64,000 bases of DNA from Bubalus kerabau (taxonomy: Eukaryota; Chordata; Mammalia; Artiodactyla; Bovidae), in the NCBI RefSeq assembly GCF_029407905.1, contig NC_073628.1:48133501-48197500 (forward strand), written 5' to 3'. Below are positions 33,795 to 45,375 of the stretch, one piece after another (position 1 is the stretch's first letter; every line of letters starts with the position of its first letter). Both the position numbers and the translations under genes were made by a program. A model generated the notes under the pieces. The model saw only the letters and a list, made by a program, of their open reading frames with translations, ran no database searches and had not been told where the DNA came from.

Positions 33795-34620
33795 TAAAAG
33801 GCCAATATATCAGAATATAGGACCAAAAATTAACCCACACATATATCAATAATTGACATATGCTAAATACATTTTTTTTTAATCTATGAGAAAGAATAGG
33901 ATTTTCAACAAGTAACACTGGAAAATTAATTATCCATTTGAAATAAAATGAAATGTATCCTTTCTTACACTATATACAAAAGTAAGTTCTCGACAATGAA
34001 AGTTTGAAATGTTGAAAACAAATACATGAAGCTTTTAGGTACAATAGTAAAATATCATTACATTCTCAGATATGAATCCGCTCTTTAAAAATACAGAAAG
34101 TACTAATTGTATTTATGAAGTTCATTCCACTACACTTACATTAAGAATGTTTTTGATCATTAAGAAAATTATGAATATATTAAAAAAGAATACAATTTGG
34201 AAGACCTATGATTTGGAATATCTATAACTGACAAAAAGTTAGTCTCGAGCATAAATGAAGAACTTTTACAAATCAGTAATTTAGAGACAAAAATAATTAG
34301 AAAAATGTGAGAAATGTTTAACTAGATATTTCACCAAATTATATTTATAACTTGTATTAATGAGAGCTCAAGTTTTTCAGTAATCAAGGAAAGACCAACT
34401 GAAATAACAATGAAATATCATTACATAACTAATTTATTGGAAAATTTAAAAATCCAATCAGTTCCAATTTTTAAAGTAATGGGAGCTCTCATATATTACT
34501 GCTCAGAAATTAAATTTTTACAACCACTTTCATGTAAAGTTTTTCATTACCTAGTAAATTTGAAGTTATTCACACTATTGACATATTTCAATTTACAATA
34601 TAGCCCAGAGACAAGTAATA
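33795..34620 (+). repeat. Old L1 ORF2 C-terminal fragment
   Basis: Diverged but collinear with L1 ORF2 C-terminal coding sequence: AGAATAGGATTTTCAACAAGTAACACTGG near 33892, CACTATATACAAAAGTAAG near 33968, GAACTTTTACAAATCAG near 34260, then GGGAGCTCTCATATATTACTG near 34480. Many stops; noncoding. Confidence 0.6.
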
Positions 34621-35027
34621 AAGGTAGACTATGTATAATAACTTTAAAAATATCATTATAAAGTTAAAATATCTATAATTATGATCTTAGTACATAGATA
34701 AGCACATCAATGCCACTGAAAGGGCAGTCCAGAGATAGACTAAAATATATTCCAAATTAGTGCATGTCAAAGATAATAAAACAGATAAGTTTCTATGACA
34801 TATTCTTTAATACAATGGTTGTACAACTTGGAAACTGTCTTAAAAAATTAAATAGAAAGTAGTAAATTTAAAATACATAAAATTAATTTACATTGGAACA
34901 TATATTGAAACTTAGCAGCCGATCCCTAACAGTATCAGAAAATAATGATAGTATTAATGAAAGAGCTCAAGTTGAAGATATTCTGTTTAATGTAACATGA
35001 AACGTGAATACAACAGATTAGAAAATT
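34621..35027. other. Unassigned AT-rich DNA
   Basis: No clear repeat; may be further decayed L1. Confidence 0.35.
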
Positions 35028-35039
35028 TATAATGAGTTT

Positions 35040-35237
35040 GAAAATGAAAGTGAAAGTGAAGTCGCTCAGTCGTGTCTGATTCTTTGAGACCCCATGGACT
35101 GTAGCCTATCAGGCTTCTCCGTCCATGGGATTTTCCAGGTAAGAATGCTGGAGTGGATTGCCATTTCCTTCTCCAGGGGATCTTCCCAACCCAGGAATCG
35201 AACCCCGGTCTCCCACATTGCGGGCAGATGCTTTACA
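35040..35237 (-). mobile_element. Bov-tA SINE with 12-bp TSD
   Basis: Reversed SINE with a GAAAGTGAAAGTGAAG tail side on the left and a tRNA-like head truncated at CAGATGCTTTAC on the right. Perfect 12-bp TSD TATAATGAGTTT at 35028-35039 and 35238-35249. Confidence 0.93.
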
Positions 35238-35309
35238 TATAATGAGTTTATAGCAGTGGAAAAAAATACATTTTTTACAAGGCAATTTTAAAATCAAAAC
35301 ACAAACAAA

Positions 35310-35566
35310 CAGGACTGATAATGAAGCTGTAGCTCCAATACTTTGGCCACCGGATGCGAAGAACTGACTCATTAGAAAAGACCCTGATGCTGGGAAAGAT
35401 TGAAGGCAGGAGGAGAAGGGGACAACAGATGATGAGATGGTTGGATGGCATCCCCAACTTGATGGACATGAGTTTGAGCAAGCTCTGGGAGTTGGTGATG
35501 GACAGGGAAGCCTGGGGTGCTGCAGTCCATGGGGTTGCAAAAAGTCAGACACGACTGAGTGACTGA
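35310..35566 (+). mobile_element. BovB 3' end with 9-bp TSD
   Basis: 5'-truncated BovB (AGGACTGATAATGAAGC to GACACGACTGAGTGACTGA). The 9-bp word ACAAACAAA flanks it at 35301-35309 and 35567-35575, though simple composition weakens that as a TSD. Confidence 0.9.
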
Positions 35567-35644
35567 ACAAACAAATATGGGGGCAAAAACCATAATTCCT
35601 TACATGGAAAAAGAGATATGTGTATCCATGTGTCGGGAGACAGG

Positions 35645-35840
35645 AGAGTGTTAGTTGCTCAGTCATGTTCACCTGTTTGTGATTCCATGGGCTGTAGCCC
35701 ACCAGGATCCTCAGTACATGGAATTCTCCAGGCAAGAATACTGGAATGGGTAGTCATTCCTTTCTCCAGGGGATCTTCCTGACCCAGGAATTGAACCATT
35801 CCAGGCAGATTCTTTACTGTCTGAGCCACCAGGGAAGCCC
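35645..35840 (-). mobile_element. Bov-tA SINE
   Basis: Reversed Bov-A unit (from GTTAGTTGCTCAGTCATG) and tRNA-like head with a small internal gap, ending CCACCAGGGAAGCCC. Confidence 0.92.
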
Positions 35841-35939
35841 CATATGTGAGGAAATATGTATTACAATATTTATTAAAAATGAAATAACAGAAAGACAGGG
35901 AAAATATATAAAAAGAATTAACAGAAAAATAAATGTAAA

Positions 35940-36680
35940 GGTCCCTTAAACAACTGGAAAGATAATCAACCATTTCATAATAAAAGAAATCCAAATTTAA
36001 AACACTGAAAAACTTTTTAAATTTATTTAATTGGTAATGATCAAGCAGTTCTTAAAGTGCTATTAGGGTCATGTTAGGAAAAAAGATATTCTCATGCATA
36101 TCTCATGGGAGTATAACAAAAACTAGTCAATATGTATAAAGGGAAACTTGACAATATTTATAAGTTATAAATGCATTCATTATTTGAAATACCAATTCCA
36201 GTTATAGATATGTGTCCTTTAGTGGTAATCACATGAATGAAATGACAATGGAATATTGTGGTAAAATGAAAAATTAGGAAATAATCAAGATGTCTGTCAA
36301 TAAGAAACTGCTTAGTGTATACTATATTTATAATGTACAATTGTACAGCTGTAAAAACAAACGTATAAGTCCATATGAGACCACCTTCAAAATGTATTTT
36401 AAGTGAATAAGCAAAAGTGCAGAATGGTGAATTTAACACCCAGGAGTTTTTTTTTTAGAAAAATGAGATGTGTGTGTGTAGAGAAAGAGAGAGAATATAT
36501 AAGAAATTATTTCACCAAGAATATTAAAATATTTAGAAAATTAGATGCTTTCAAAGAAGGAAACTGAGCTGCTGGTCCCTACAGTGGGAGGGGAAATTTT
36601 CATAATGCATTTTTCCTATTTTCTGAATTTTTTAATGATCATTTTGTCTATTAAGTAAATTTTTTGTTTATCAAATGCAT
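35940..36680 (+). repeat. Old L1M-like 3' region
   Basis: Resembles the terminal ORF2 and 3' UTR of old mammalian L1: CATAATAAAAGAAATCCAAATTT, GGGAAACTTGACAATATTTATAAG, AATGGAATATTGTGG, TAATGTACAATTGTACAG and a T-rich end. No frame survives. Confidence 0.55.
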
Positions 36681-36739
36681 AAAGAAAATGTAAAAGATGA
36701 AAGAAGAAGGAAGGAAAGAGAAGACTAACAGGAATAACA

Positions 36740-37190
36740 GAATAACAGCTAATATTAGCTTACAACCTCCAAAGTTGCCTGGGATAAATCTGAAACTAGC
36801 TTCCTACACAAGAGCAAGGAGAGACGAAAAAGGCAGATCACTCCAGATTGCTAGGTGGACAGTTTAATAAGAAAGGAACTACATGAAGTTTGTCGTGGGA
36901 GTCCTTAATATAAGTAGATCTCTGTATCAACCCCTCAGGAATCTTAAGAGTTTATATAGCGGTCTTAACAAAGTTCAGTCATATATTCAATCTTAATGCT
37001 CCCAGCAACATTGCACTCTTACAACTATGCCCTTAGGGTAGCTCCTAGTTCAGGAACAATGAGTAGAGGGAGGGGGCTGAAGAGTCTCTGATTGCCTGGA
37101 AACAGCTCACAAGTCAACATGTGGTCATGTCCTTTAGATGAAGTCCCTCAACAGAGGGAAGAGAGGAGGGAGGGAAAAGGCATGCATTTA
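36740..37190. other. Balanced-composition island, identity unknown
   Basis: Noticeably less AT-rich than its surroundings, with CAAGAGCAAGGAGAGACG, GTTTGTCGTGGGAGTCC, a TATA-like TTTATATAGCGG (about 36951-36962) and GATTGCCTGGAAACAGCTC. It may be a solo LTR or another retrotransposon piece, but I cannot place it and see no diagnostic TG...CA ends or TSD. No coding frame stands out. Confidence 0.3.
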
Positions 37191-37829
37191 TAGCATCAAA
37201 CCTATACTAGACAAGGACACTGCTGAAGCTAAATGTTTACTCAGATTAATATGATTTGATTTTGAACTATCATCCAGATAAATATACATGATTAAGGGTT
37301 TAAAGAATTTCATCTTGCATATGTAAAACAAAATCCCAACCGTATTTTGTAAACAGCTTTTCAGTTTACAAAATACTTGCATATGTGCTTATCTATTTAA
37401 GTAGTTACTGTTTTCTTCTACTTTTTAAAGATGATTAGTCAGACCTCAAAAATGTCAAGTGACACACAACGAAGCAGAGAAGTTAGTTATTAAATCTGTC
37501 TTCTAACTTTACATCTCATGCTCATTACAAGCTACCAAATTTTTCTAAATATATATATTAAAAAAAATTTCACCCTCTTTTCTCTCTCAAGTCCCCATGT
37601 TGTAATAATTTGGAGCAAACACTAGGCTGTATTACTGAATAAGAGAGTGAATAAGGGGAAGAATGCATGAAGGAAAAGAAAGAAGAAGTGTTAATTCAGG
37701 GGATTCAGAGAATGAAAAAATAAAAATAAAAGTATGTTAAGTGCAGGGAAAAATTTTAAACTTAAAAGTAAGTTTTTAGGGAGTGGTACAATCATTCTAT
37801 GCTTCAAATAAGCCATCTCAAGCCTTAAA
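37191..37829. other. Unassigned DNA
   Basis: No recognised repeat or exon. Confidence 0.35.
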
Positions 37830-37926
37830 ATGAATGAACACATTCATCCAGCCATTTTACTTTTACAGATTTTTCCTAAGAAAATAATGGAACAAATGTA
37901 CAAAAATTGTATGTACCAATTACATG

Positions 37927-38132
37927 GGCTCCCCAGGTGGCTCAGCAGTAAAGTACTTGCCTGCAATGCAGAAGGCCCTGGGTTCAGTCTCTGAGTCAAG
38001 AAGATTTCCTGGAGAAGGAAATGTATTCTTCAGTCCAGTATTCTTGCCTAGAAAATCCCACAGACAGAGGAGCCTTGTGGGCTACAGTCCATGGGGTCAC
38101 AAAGAGTCAGACACAACTTAGCAATTAAACAA
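37927..38132 (+). mobile_element. Bov-tA SINE with 10-bp TSD
   Basis: Head GGCTCCCCAGGTGGCTCAG, Bov-A unit, short tail. TSD CAATTACATG / CAATTATATG (one mismatch) at 37917-37926 and 38133-38142. The flanks (about 37830-37916, 38143-38225) may be decayed L1 but are too diverged to call. Confidence 0.92.
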
Positions 38133-38225
38133 CAATTATATGTAATATACATATGTTACTTATAAAATAAACTGCAAGAGTATTTTAATAGAACAGATTA
38201 AAATTGATTCACTACCAAAGTAAAA

Positions 38226-38944
38226 TATGTACAGGAAAAAAAATAGTTTTTTCCCTCTTTTCTTCTAGCCTGAACTTCCTTACACACTCATTAAAATATC
38301 CATCAAGGTCTCCACCAAGTTTATCTTTGTGTGGACTCCTTCAAAATGGGTGAGAGCTCATCATCAATAGTCTACTTAGTCTTTCAGTCCCTGAAAGTTT
38401 AATGCATTTGAACATCAGTGTTTATTCAGAGCTGGGTGCAAAACTCCCTTGGTAGCCCAAAGATTTAATTAGAATCAGTCACTGTATTTGAAAGCATCAT
38501 GGCTCTCTTTTTTGAGCCTTTTTGAGATCAAAGTGTCCCTGGCCCCACTTTCAAGCTCACTGCTGAAAGACCTCACTATCAATTAAAGGATTCTCACTCC
38601 AAACCCACAAGAGCCCAATATTGTGCTCCTGAAGCATACATCTAAGGATATTCCTAAGACTTACAGGCTTAGTGTTCTAAAATAGCCACTCTTTCTGGCA
38701 GAATCATTTCCTCTCTATCTCCATCGGTAAATTGGAAAAAAATCCTCCTGATACTCAGAGTTATCAGAAACCTTAAAAAGAAAACCAACATTTTTGTGCA
38801 AGATAGAATGTCCTGTAATTGTGATTTAAGACTTTATCCTTCTAAGATCTTGGTCATAATGCTCTGTTTTTCTTATTTTCCCATCCTATCCTCTGCTTAT
38901 AAATGCAACTTTTCTAAAGTAAAATTTCACATATTGTGTGATAT
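38226..38944. other. Unassigned DNA
   Basis: No recognised repeat; mixed composition; no supported exon. Confidence 0.4.
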
Positions 38945-38951
38945 CAGTACT

Positions 38952-39082
38952 GGAGATGGAAATGGCAACCCACTCCAGTATCCTTGCCTGGAGAATCCCA
39001 TGGACAGAGGCGCCTGGCAGTACAGTCCATGGGGTCACAAAGAGTCAGACGTGACTGAAGTGACTTAGCATACATGTGCTAG
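38952..39082 (+). mobile_element. 5'-truncated Bov-tA SINE
   Basis: Bov-A portion only (GGAGATGGAAATGGCAACCC to GACTTAGCATACATG). The 7-bp word CAGTACT at 38945-38951 and 39083-39089 is the probable TSD. Confidence 0.87.
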
Positions 39083-39089
39083 CAGTACT

Positions 39090-39866
39090 CAGCAATGAGG
39101 ACTACTGCTGGAGAGTAAATATAGAAGAAAGTTACAATGCTTATTCTTAAGGCAAGAACAAAATGTCAAATTCATGGTTGCAGATTACACAGATTTATAT
39201 ATTTTAAAAATGATCCATAAAATATATAAGATAAAGCTAATAGATTTTTTTGTTATTGCTATATGGTAGTCCAACTGGGGCTTTTTGCATACCTCTGTCA
39301 CATAAGACTTTCAGATATAATAACAAACCCAACGGATTGCTAATTGAGAACTCAGTTCAATAACTACAAGGAATAGTAATACTGTAGAAAATTTTAAAAA
39401 GCAGTTTTTGTCCTTGGGAATTGTGAAAGTAACTAAGCTCGTTTGCTTCCATCTTTAAACTATTGTCTTACCTTGACAAATTGCACTGGGACCAACAGAC
39501 ACTATGTGATCAATGGGATTGAAATGAATGACATTCAATCACATCTTGCATTATTAGATGCACATTTTAATAAGATGAATGATGGCCTTGCAGTACAAGC
39601 AAGACATAAGAAATCATTTTTTCCCCCACAAATAGTCAATTTCTTGAAAAGAGAGGGCATACTAAGGAGCTGAAGTACCAACTCTTTGCTCTACTCTGCT
39701 TACATAAAAGCCATTTTACCTCCTCTGTGATACCAAGGGGTTCTTTTTTAATCTTACCCCTGTTAAGTCCCACTGGCAGAGGAAGGCAAACTAATGGTGT
39801 AAAAATTTGCTTTTTCTCATCAACATTTTAGTAACCTGAATCAAAGTGAGACTATTATTTGATTTT
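39090..39866. other. Unassigned DNA
   Basis: No recognised repeat. A 76-codon frame at 39443-39673 has ordinary-looking amino acid composition but no domain I recognise and no convincing context; likely chance. Confidence 0.4.
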
Positions 39867-40143
39867 TTAAATATTTTTTCTTTTTTTAATTTTATAAATT
39901 TATTTATTTTAATTGGAGGTTAATCACTTTACAATATTGTATTGGTTTTGCCATACATCAACATGAATCCGCCACAGGTATACATGTGTTCCCCATCTTG
40001 AACCCCCCTCCCACCTCCCTCCCCGTACCATCCCTCTGGGTCCTCCCAGTGCACCAGCCCCAAGCATCCTGTATCCTGCATCGAACCTGGACTGGCGATT
40101 CATTTCATGTATGATATTATACATGTTTCAATGCCATTCTCCC
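39867..40143 (-). mobile_element. L1 3' end, reversed
   Basis: T-rich left edge (A-tail on the minus strand), then ACTTTACAATATTGTATTGG, the CCCTCCCACCTCCCTCCCC tract and GTTTCAATGCCATTCTCCC. 5'-truncated; TSD not resolved. Confidence 0.92.
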
Positions 40144-41185
40144 ATATTTAAGTGATTATTGAGTAATTTTGAATCCAAAAACCTGTGAAGCAAATTCTCA
40201 ATTATAGATAAATCTATATCTATATCCATATTTAGATATCAAGAGAAAGAGGAGAGAAAGAAACAGAAAAAGATTTCACCATATTTTATTAGAAATAATA
40301 AGAAATTTGTCACATTTCTTTTATCATTACTCATTATTTGAACTAAAAGATTTATTCAAATTTAGACAATTAAATAAGAAATTCAACTTTTAAACGTTGC
40401 TTTACTTTTATTTCTTTCCTTAGAGAAAATACACATCAATAGCCAAAATGTCTGTTTCTTTACTTCATTCTCAGAGTCAGATAATGTGTCAATCGCATGA
40501 TATTGTTTCAGTCTGCTAAATCTTATATAAAATAAATTCACTTTTCCTGCATAAAGAATATTACAACAGAGTAACTGAGGCTAAGTATTTTATGACTTTC
40601 ATCAACTTGTGATGACAAAAATTCTCATTCCTGGTTATGTAAAACTCCTGGTATCAAAACCACAAATTTTACCTCTAAGGAATCAGTATCTTTCCTCAGT
40701 GGCTCTGTTGGGATTTGGAAGACAAGTTTAACAAATAAAAAAGGCATGCAATAAAATTCCATTAATTAGGAAGAAATCACTATGAAATGACTGGAATATT
40801 CAGATAGGCAAGATGTCTGATCAAATGCATAGCAATGAAGATTGGCTAAAGATAGGAAACTAGTCAAGAACTTAGACTTCATATCATTTTTTATTTGATT
40901 TTTATCTTTGAAGGTCCATTTCCCAAATTATTATTTTGAAAGTCAAGTTTCTCTCACATGAATTAAACTTCAGGACTTTTGCATTTTACAATTTCATAAA
41001 ATTCTGGTTTTTTTCATCTATAAAAATATTACACTGGATACTATCATCAACTGGTGGTTTGATGCTATTTATGATTTTTATACAAATCAATTTAATTTTA
41101 GACACCAGTTCTTTCTAAATGCAGGGACTTCTAGTTTAGCCTAGCACTGAACTAATCCATTAAAATTTGTCAATGGGCTTATATT
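40144..41185. other. Unassigned AT-rich DNA
   Basis: No recognised feature. Confidence 0.4.
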
Positions 41186-41392
41186 GGCTTCTGTGCTGGT
41201 CTAGTGGTAAAGAATCCACCTGCCCAGCAGATGACCTGGATTTGATCCCTGGTTTGGGGAGATATGCTGGAGGAGGAAATGGCAACCCATTCCAGTATTC
41301 TTGCCTAGGAAATCCCAAGGACGCAGAGCCTGAAAGGGTACAGTCCATAGAGTCACAAAAGAGCCAAACAAAATTTAGTGATTAACAACTAC
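41186..41392 (+). mobile_element. Bov-tA SINE, diverged
   Basis: Head GGCTTCTGTGCTGGTCTAG, B-box-like GATTTGATCC, Bov-A unit with mismatches and small gaps. Confidence 0.87.
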
Positions 41393-41576
41393 AAATGCTT
41401 TTGGAAGGATGCTAGTATCATGAAAAGTAGCAAAAAAGAAAATGGTTTATGTAATATATCAGAATTAACAAAGAGTTCAATACATTAGCACTATATTAAA
41501 CAAGGTTAATATCAAATCACAATATAGGATAAACAAAACCTATCTTGACTAATAAAGTCTTACTCTTAGCCCAGCT

Positions 41577-41841
41577 TGGAGAAGGCAATGGCACCCCACT
41601 CCAGTACTCCTGCCTGGAAAATCCCATGGACGGAGGAGCCTGGAAGGCTGCAGTTCATGGGGTCGCTGAGGGTCGGACACGACTGAGCAATTTCACTTTC
41701 ACGCATTGGAGAAGGAAATGGCAACCCACTCCAGTGTTCTTGCCTGGAGAATCCCAGGGATGGGGGAGCCTGGTGGGCTGCCGTCTATGGGGTCACACAG
41801 AGTCGGACAAGACTGAAGTGACTTAGCAGCAGCAGCAGCTG
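41577..41841 (+). mobile_element. BOV-A2 SINE with 9-bp TSD
   Basis: Forward dimer with an (AGC)n tail. Perfect 9-bp TSD AGCCCAGCT at 41568-41576 and 41842-41850. Little divergence from the other dimers here. Confidence 0.95.
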
Positions 41842-41850
41842 AGCCCAGCT

Positions 41851-42070
41851 CTATAGCAATAAAGATAAACATATATAGTCCCTAAATCTGTCAAGGTTTT
41901 ATCAAAGTATATATAAATGAAAACTGAAAACTTGAGTCAAGAGTCCCCCAAAAGTATGTTACCAACCCTAAACCCAGCATGAAATATAACAGAAGAACTA
42001 TAGTATTTAGTTAAAAAGTTGGGCTCTAGAGGTGAATCCTTGAGGTTTATAACCTAGTTTTACTACTTAC
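41851..42070. other. Unassigned DNA
   Basis: No recognised feature. Confidence 0.4.
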
Positions 42071-42080
42071 TAAATATATG

Positions 42081-43149
42081 TGCCAAAACCTTTAACTGTG
42101 TGGATCACATTAAACTGTGGAAAATTCTGAAAGAGATGGGAATACCAGACCACCTGATCTGCCTCTTGAAAAATCTGTATGTAGGTCAGGAAGCAACAGT
42201 TAGAACCGGACATGGGACAACAGACTGCTTCCGAATAGGAAAAGGAGTACGTCAAGGCTGTATATTGTCACCCTGCTTATTTAACTTATATGAAGCTCTC
42301 AACATCATGAGAAATACTGGGCTGGATGAAACACAGCTGGAATCAAGATTGCCGGGAGAAATGTCAATAACCTCAGATATGCAGATGACACCACTCTTAT
42401 GGCAGAAAGCTAAGAAGAACTAAAGAGCCTCTTGATGAAAGTAAAAGAGGAGAGTGAAAAAGTTGGCTTAAAGCTCAGCATTCAGAAAACACAGATTGTG
42501 GGATCCAGCCCCATCACTTCATGGCAAATAGATGGGGAAACAGTGGCAGACTTTATTTTTGGGGCTTCAAAATCACTGCAGATGGTGACTGCAGCCATGA
42601 AATTAAAAGTCTCTTACTCCTTGAAAGGAAAGTTATGACCAACTTAGCATATTCAAAAGCAGAGACATTACTTTGCCAACAAATGTCCGTCTAGTCAAGG
42701 CTATGGTTTTTCCAGTAGTCATGTATGGATATGAGAGTTGGACTATAAAGAAAGCTGAGAGCCGAAAAATTGATGCTTTTGAACTGTGTGTTGGAGAAGA
42801 CTCTTGAGAGTCCCTTTGACTGCAAGGAGATCAACCAGTCCATCCTAAATGAGAACAGTCCTGAGTGTTCATTGATAGGACTATTGTTGAAGCTAAAACT
42901 CCAATACTTTGGCCACCTGATGTGAAGAACTGACATTTGAAAAGACCCTGATGCTGGGAAAGATTGAAGGCTGGAGGAGAAGGGGATGACAGAGGATGAG
43001 ATGGTTGGATGGCATCACCAACTCAATGGACATGACTTTGCATATACTCTGGGAGTTGGTGATGGACAGAGAGTCCTGGCATGCAGCAGTCCATGGGGTC
43101 ACAAAGAGTCAGACACGACTGAGTGACTGAACTGAACTGAACTGAACTG
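42081..43149 (+). mobile_element. BovB LINE, RT domain to 3' end
   Basis: Forward BovB starting in the RT palm region (AACTGTGTGGATCACATTAAAC). The frame 42100-42423 (107 codons) keeps KGVRQGCILSPCLFNLY. A frameshift after it leaves the YADD codons (about 42377-42388, TATGCAGATGAC) out of frame; 42432-42638 then continues with EESEKVGLKLSIQKTQI. It ends in (GAACT)n. An imperfect 11-bp repeat AAATATATGTG / AAATATGTGTG at 42072-42082 and 43150-43160 is the probable TSD. Inactive. Confidence 0.93.
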
Positions 43150-43321
43150 AAATATGTGTGAACTGTAGAACATTATTTAAATTCATTTTGGCCAAGTTTT
43201 CTCATTTTTAAAACGGATTGTATCAATCAGGATGCTAGTTGAACACAACATAACCCACTCTAGCTTACTAAAGCAGAAAGTTATTTCTAATTGTGACAGT
43301 TTCACCTTTTTTTCTTTTAAT

Positions 43322-43485
43322 ATTCATATTTATTTATTTATCTTTTATTTGTGGCTGTATCAGGTTTTAGCTGTGGTGGGGGGTGGGGGTGTTCACTGTG
43401 TCATGTGGGACCTTTCACTGTGGTGCACGGGTTTGCTCTAGTAGAAGCATGTAGGCTCCAGTGTGGGCTGTATAGTTGCAGCACT
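43322..43485 (-). repeat. CHR-type SINE fragment, reversed
   Basis: TATTTATTTATC tail side, TGTGGCTGTATCAG, TTCACTGTGGTGCACGGG, AGGCTCCAGTG and TATAGTTGCAGCAC, the reversed CHR body pattern, much diverged. Confidence 0.5.
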
Positions 43486-43540
43486 CACCCTCCAGTGAGC
43501 CCATAAATTCAGAAGTGGCAGTGTGCACAGAAAGGTGTTT

Positions 43541-43722
43541 GTTAAAGCAGGGCTCATAAAACGTTTTATCCTGAGCCAAAGAGTAAATATTTCAGACTGG
43601 TGGACCAGATGGTCTCTGTTGAAAACACCCAAGATTGACATTTTTACAAAAACAGCCATAGACAATATAAATAAATAGGTGTAACTATGTTCCAATAAAT
43701 CTTTATTTACAAAAACAAGCAT
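43541..43722 (+). repeat. Ancient DNA-transposon-like repeat
   Basis: AGCCAAAGAGTAAATATTTCAG, GGACCAGATGGTCTCTG, CAGCCATAGACAATAT, TTCCAATAAATCTTTATTTAC form the ordered pattern of an ancient mammalian non-autonomous DNA transposon (hAT-type by my recollection). Exact family not assigned. Confidence 0.55.
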
Positions 43723-44185
43723 TGCCAACCTCTGTCTTTAGAACACAGTATGCAAATGCAACTCACAGAATCTTGAAGATTTCGGAGACATAGATAAAGA
43801 ACCAGAGATGTGAAGCCAGTTTTAGTGGCAAAAATCACCAAATCACACTTTGATGGGCAATACCACTGCCCAGAGAAACCACAGCTTGCAGCCCAGGGCA
43901 CTGAACACAGAAAGGACACTACTGCTATTAACAGAATCCCATCACTATTACTGCAATCTCTTTATTGTGCTCTATTGATTTGCCAGAAAAATGGATTCAA
44001 TCTGATACTTCCTGATTTATATTACCCTCTTCTGAGAATGAATCTAAAGGAGAAAAGTAGACATATGATGTAAAGGAGGCTGGAAAAGTAAGTTTGGGGC
44101 TTCTACCTTAGTAAATCATGACCCATGATGGTGCTGAAATATATAATCGCCACAACGTAGTAAAGACTTCTCCTATCCTATCATG
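43723..44185. other. Unassigned DNA
   Basis: Mixed composition; no recognised repeat. An 87-codon frame (43810-44073) has no recognisable domain. Confidence 0.4.
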
Positions 44186-44351
44186 AAAAAGTGAAAGCGA
44201 AAGTCACTCAGTCATGTCGACCCTTTGCGACACCATGGACTGTAGTCCAGTGAATTCTCCAGACCAGAATACCAGAATGGGTAGCCTTTCCCTTCTCCAG
44301 GGGATCTTTCCAATCAGCAGATTCTTTACCAGCTGAGCCACAAGGGAAGCC
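44186..44351 (-). mobile_element. Bov-tA SINE, internally shortened
   Basis: Reversed Bov-A unit and a tRNA-like head missing a central piece (the B-box side), ending CCACAAGGGAAGCCC. Confidence 0.88.
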
Positions 44352-44419
44352 CATATGGAAAAATATATATACCACATAGTATTGTTGTGATAAGTAAACA
44401 TAATACAAATATATTTCAA

Positions 44420-44789
44420 AATAATGCCTGGTTTTCTTTCATTTCAAACTGGAGATTTCATACAGCATTTCTTGTAAGACAGGTCTAGTATTATGGAATC
44501 CCTAAGCTTTTGCTGTCTGGGAGTTTTTATCTTTTCTTCATATTTGAATCAGGACAGCTTTTCCAAGCATAATATTCTTGGTTATGAATTTACTCATTCA
44601 TTCATTCATTAGTTTGTTTTTCTAGCACTTTGAATCTATCACCCCACTTCTTTCTTGGCAGTAAAGTTTCTGTTGAAAAATCCATTAATAGTCTTATGGG
44701 GGTTCCTTTGTATGTGACAATTTATTTTTCTCTTGCTTCTTTTAAAATTCTATCCTTGTCTCTGACTTTCATGGGAGAGAAATGAAGTG
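44420..44789 (-). repeat. Old L1 ORF1 C-terminal part, inverted
   Basis: Read on the minus strand this matches the C-terminal coding part of L1 ORF1: TCTTGTAAGACAGG, ATCACCCCACTTC, TTTCTGTTGAAAAATCC, TTCCTTTGTATGTGAC and TTTTCTCTTGCTTC are reversed ORF1 words. L1 coordinates fall from left to right up to a junction near 44790, where sense L1 begins. Confidence 0.6.
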
Positions 44790-45375
44790 TCATCAGTTTA
44801 AGCAGACTATTATAAATAAAAGATATTTCATGGAATCCCCAAGGTAACCACACACATACACACACAAACACTCACACACATGCACACAAAATGCCAATAG
44901 ATGGTATACAGAAGAAACAAGGGAACTAATACTAAAAGCTTGACAAAACACAAAAGACATCAGGAGGGGAAAAAACAGGCAAAAGGACTACAAGACTAAC
45001 AGAGTACAATTAACAAAATGACAATAACAAATATTGCCCTATCAATAGTTAATTTACATTAAATGTAAATAGTTTAAACTTCCCAATCAAAAGACCTATA
45101 TAGAGTGTCTGAGTACTTTTAAAAATAGACACAATTATATATTTTTATAAAAAGCCACTTTAGGCTTAAGCACACACATACACTGAAAACAAAGGGATAT
45201 TAAATAGTCTATGTAAATAGAAACCAAGAGAAAGTATAGTTATATACTTTCTGATTCACTAATGTCAGAAAAATAAACTTTAATCAAGAGATAAGAAGGA
45301 CATTGTATAATGATGAAAAGGCCAACTCACCGGGAAGATATAATCATTACAAATATATATATGCAGCCAACAATA

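Noticed and set aside
39443..39673. 76-residue frame as a possible exon
   Set aside because: No recognisable domain, no clear splice context and no partner exons nearby.
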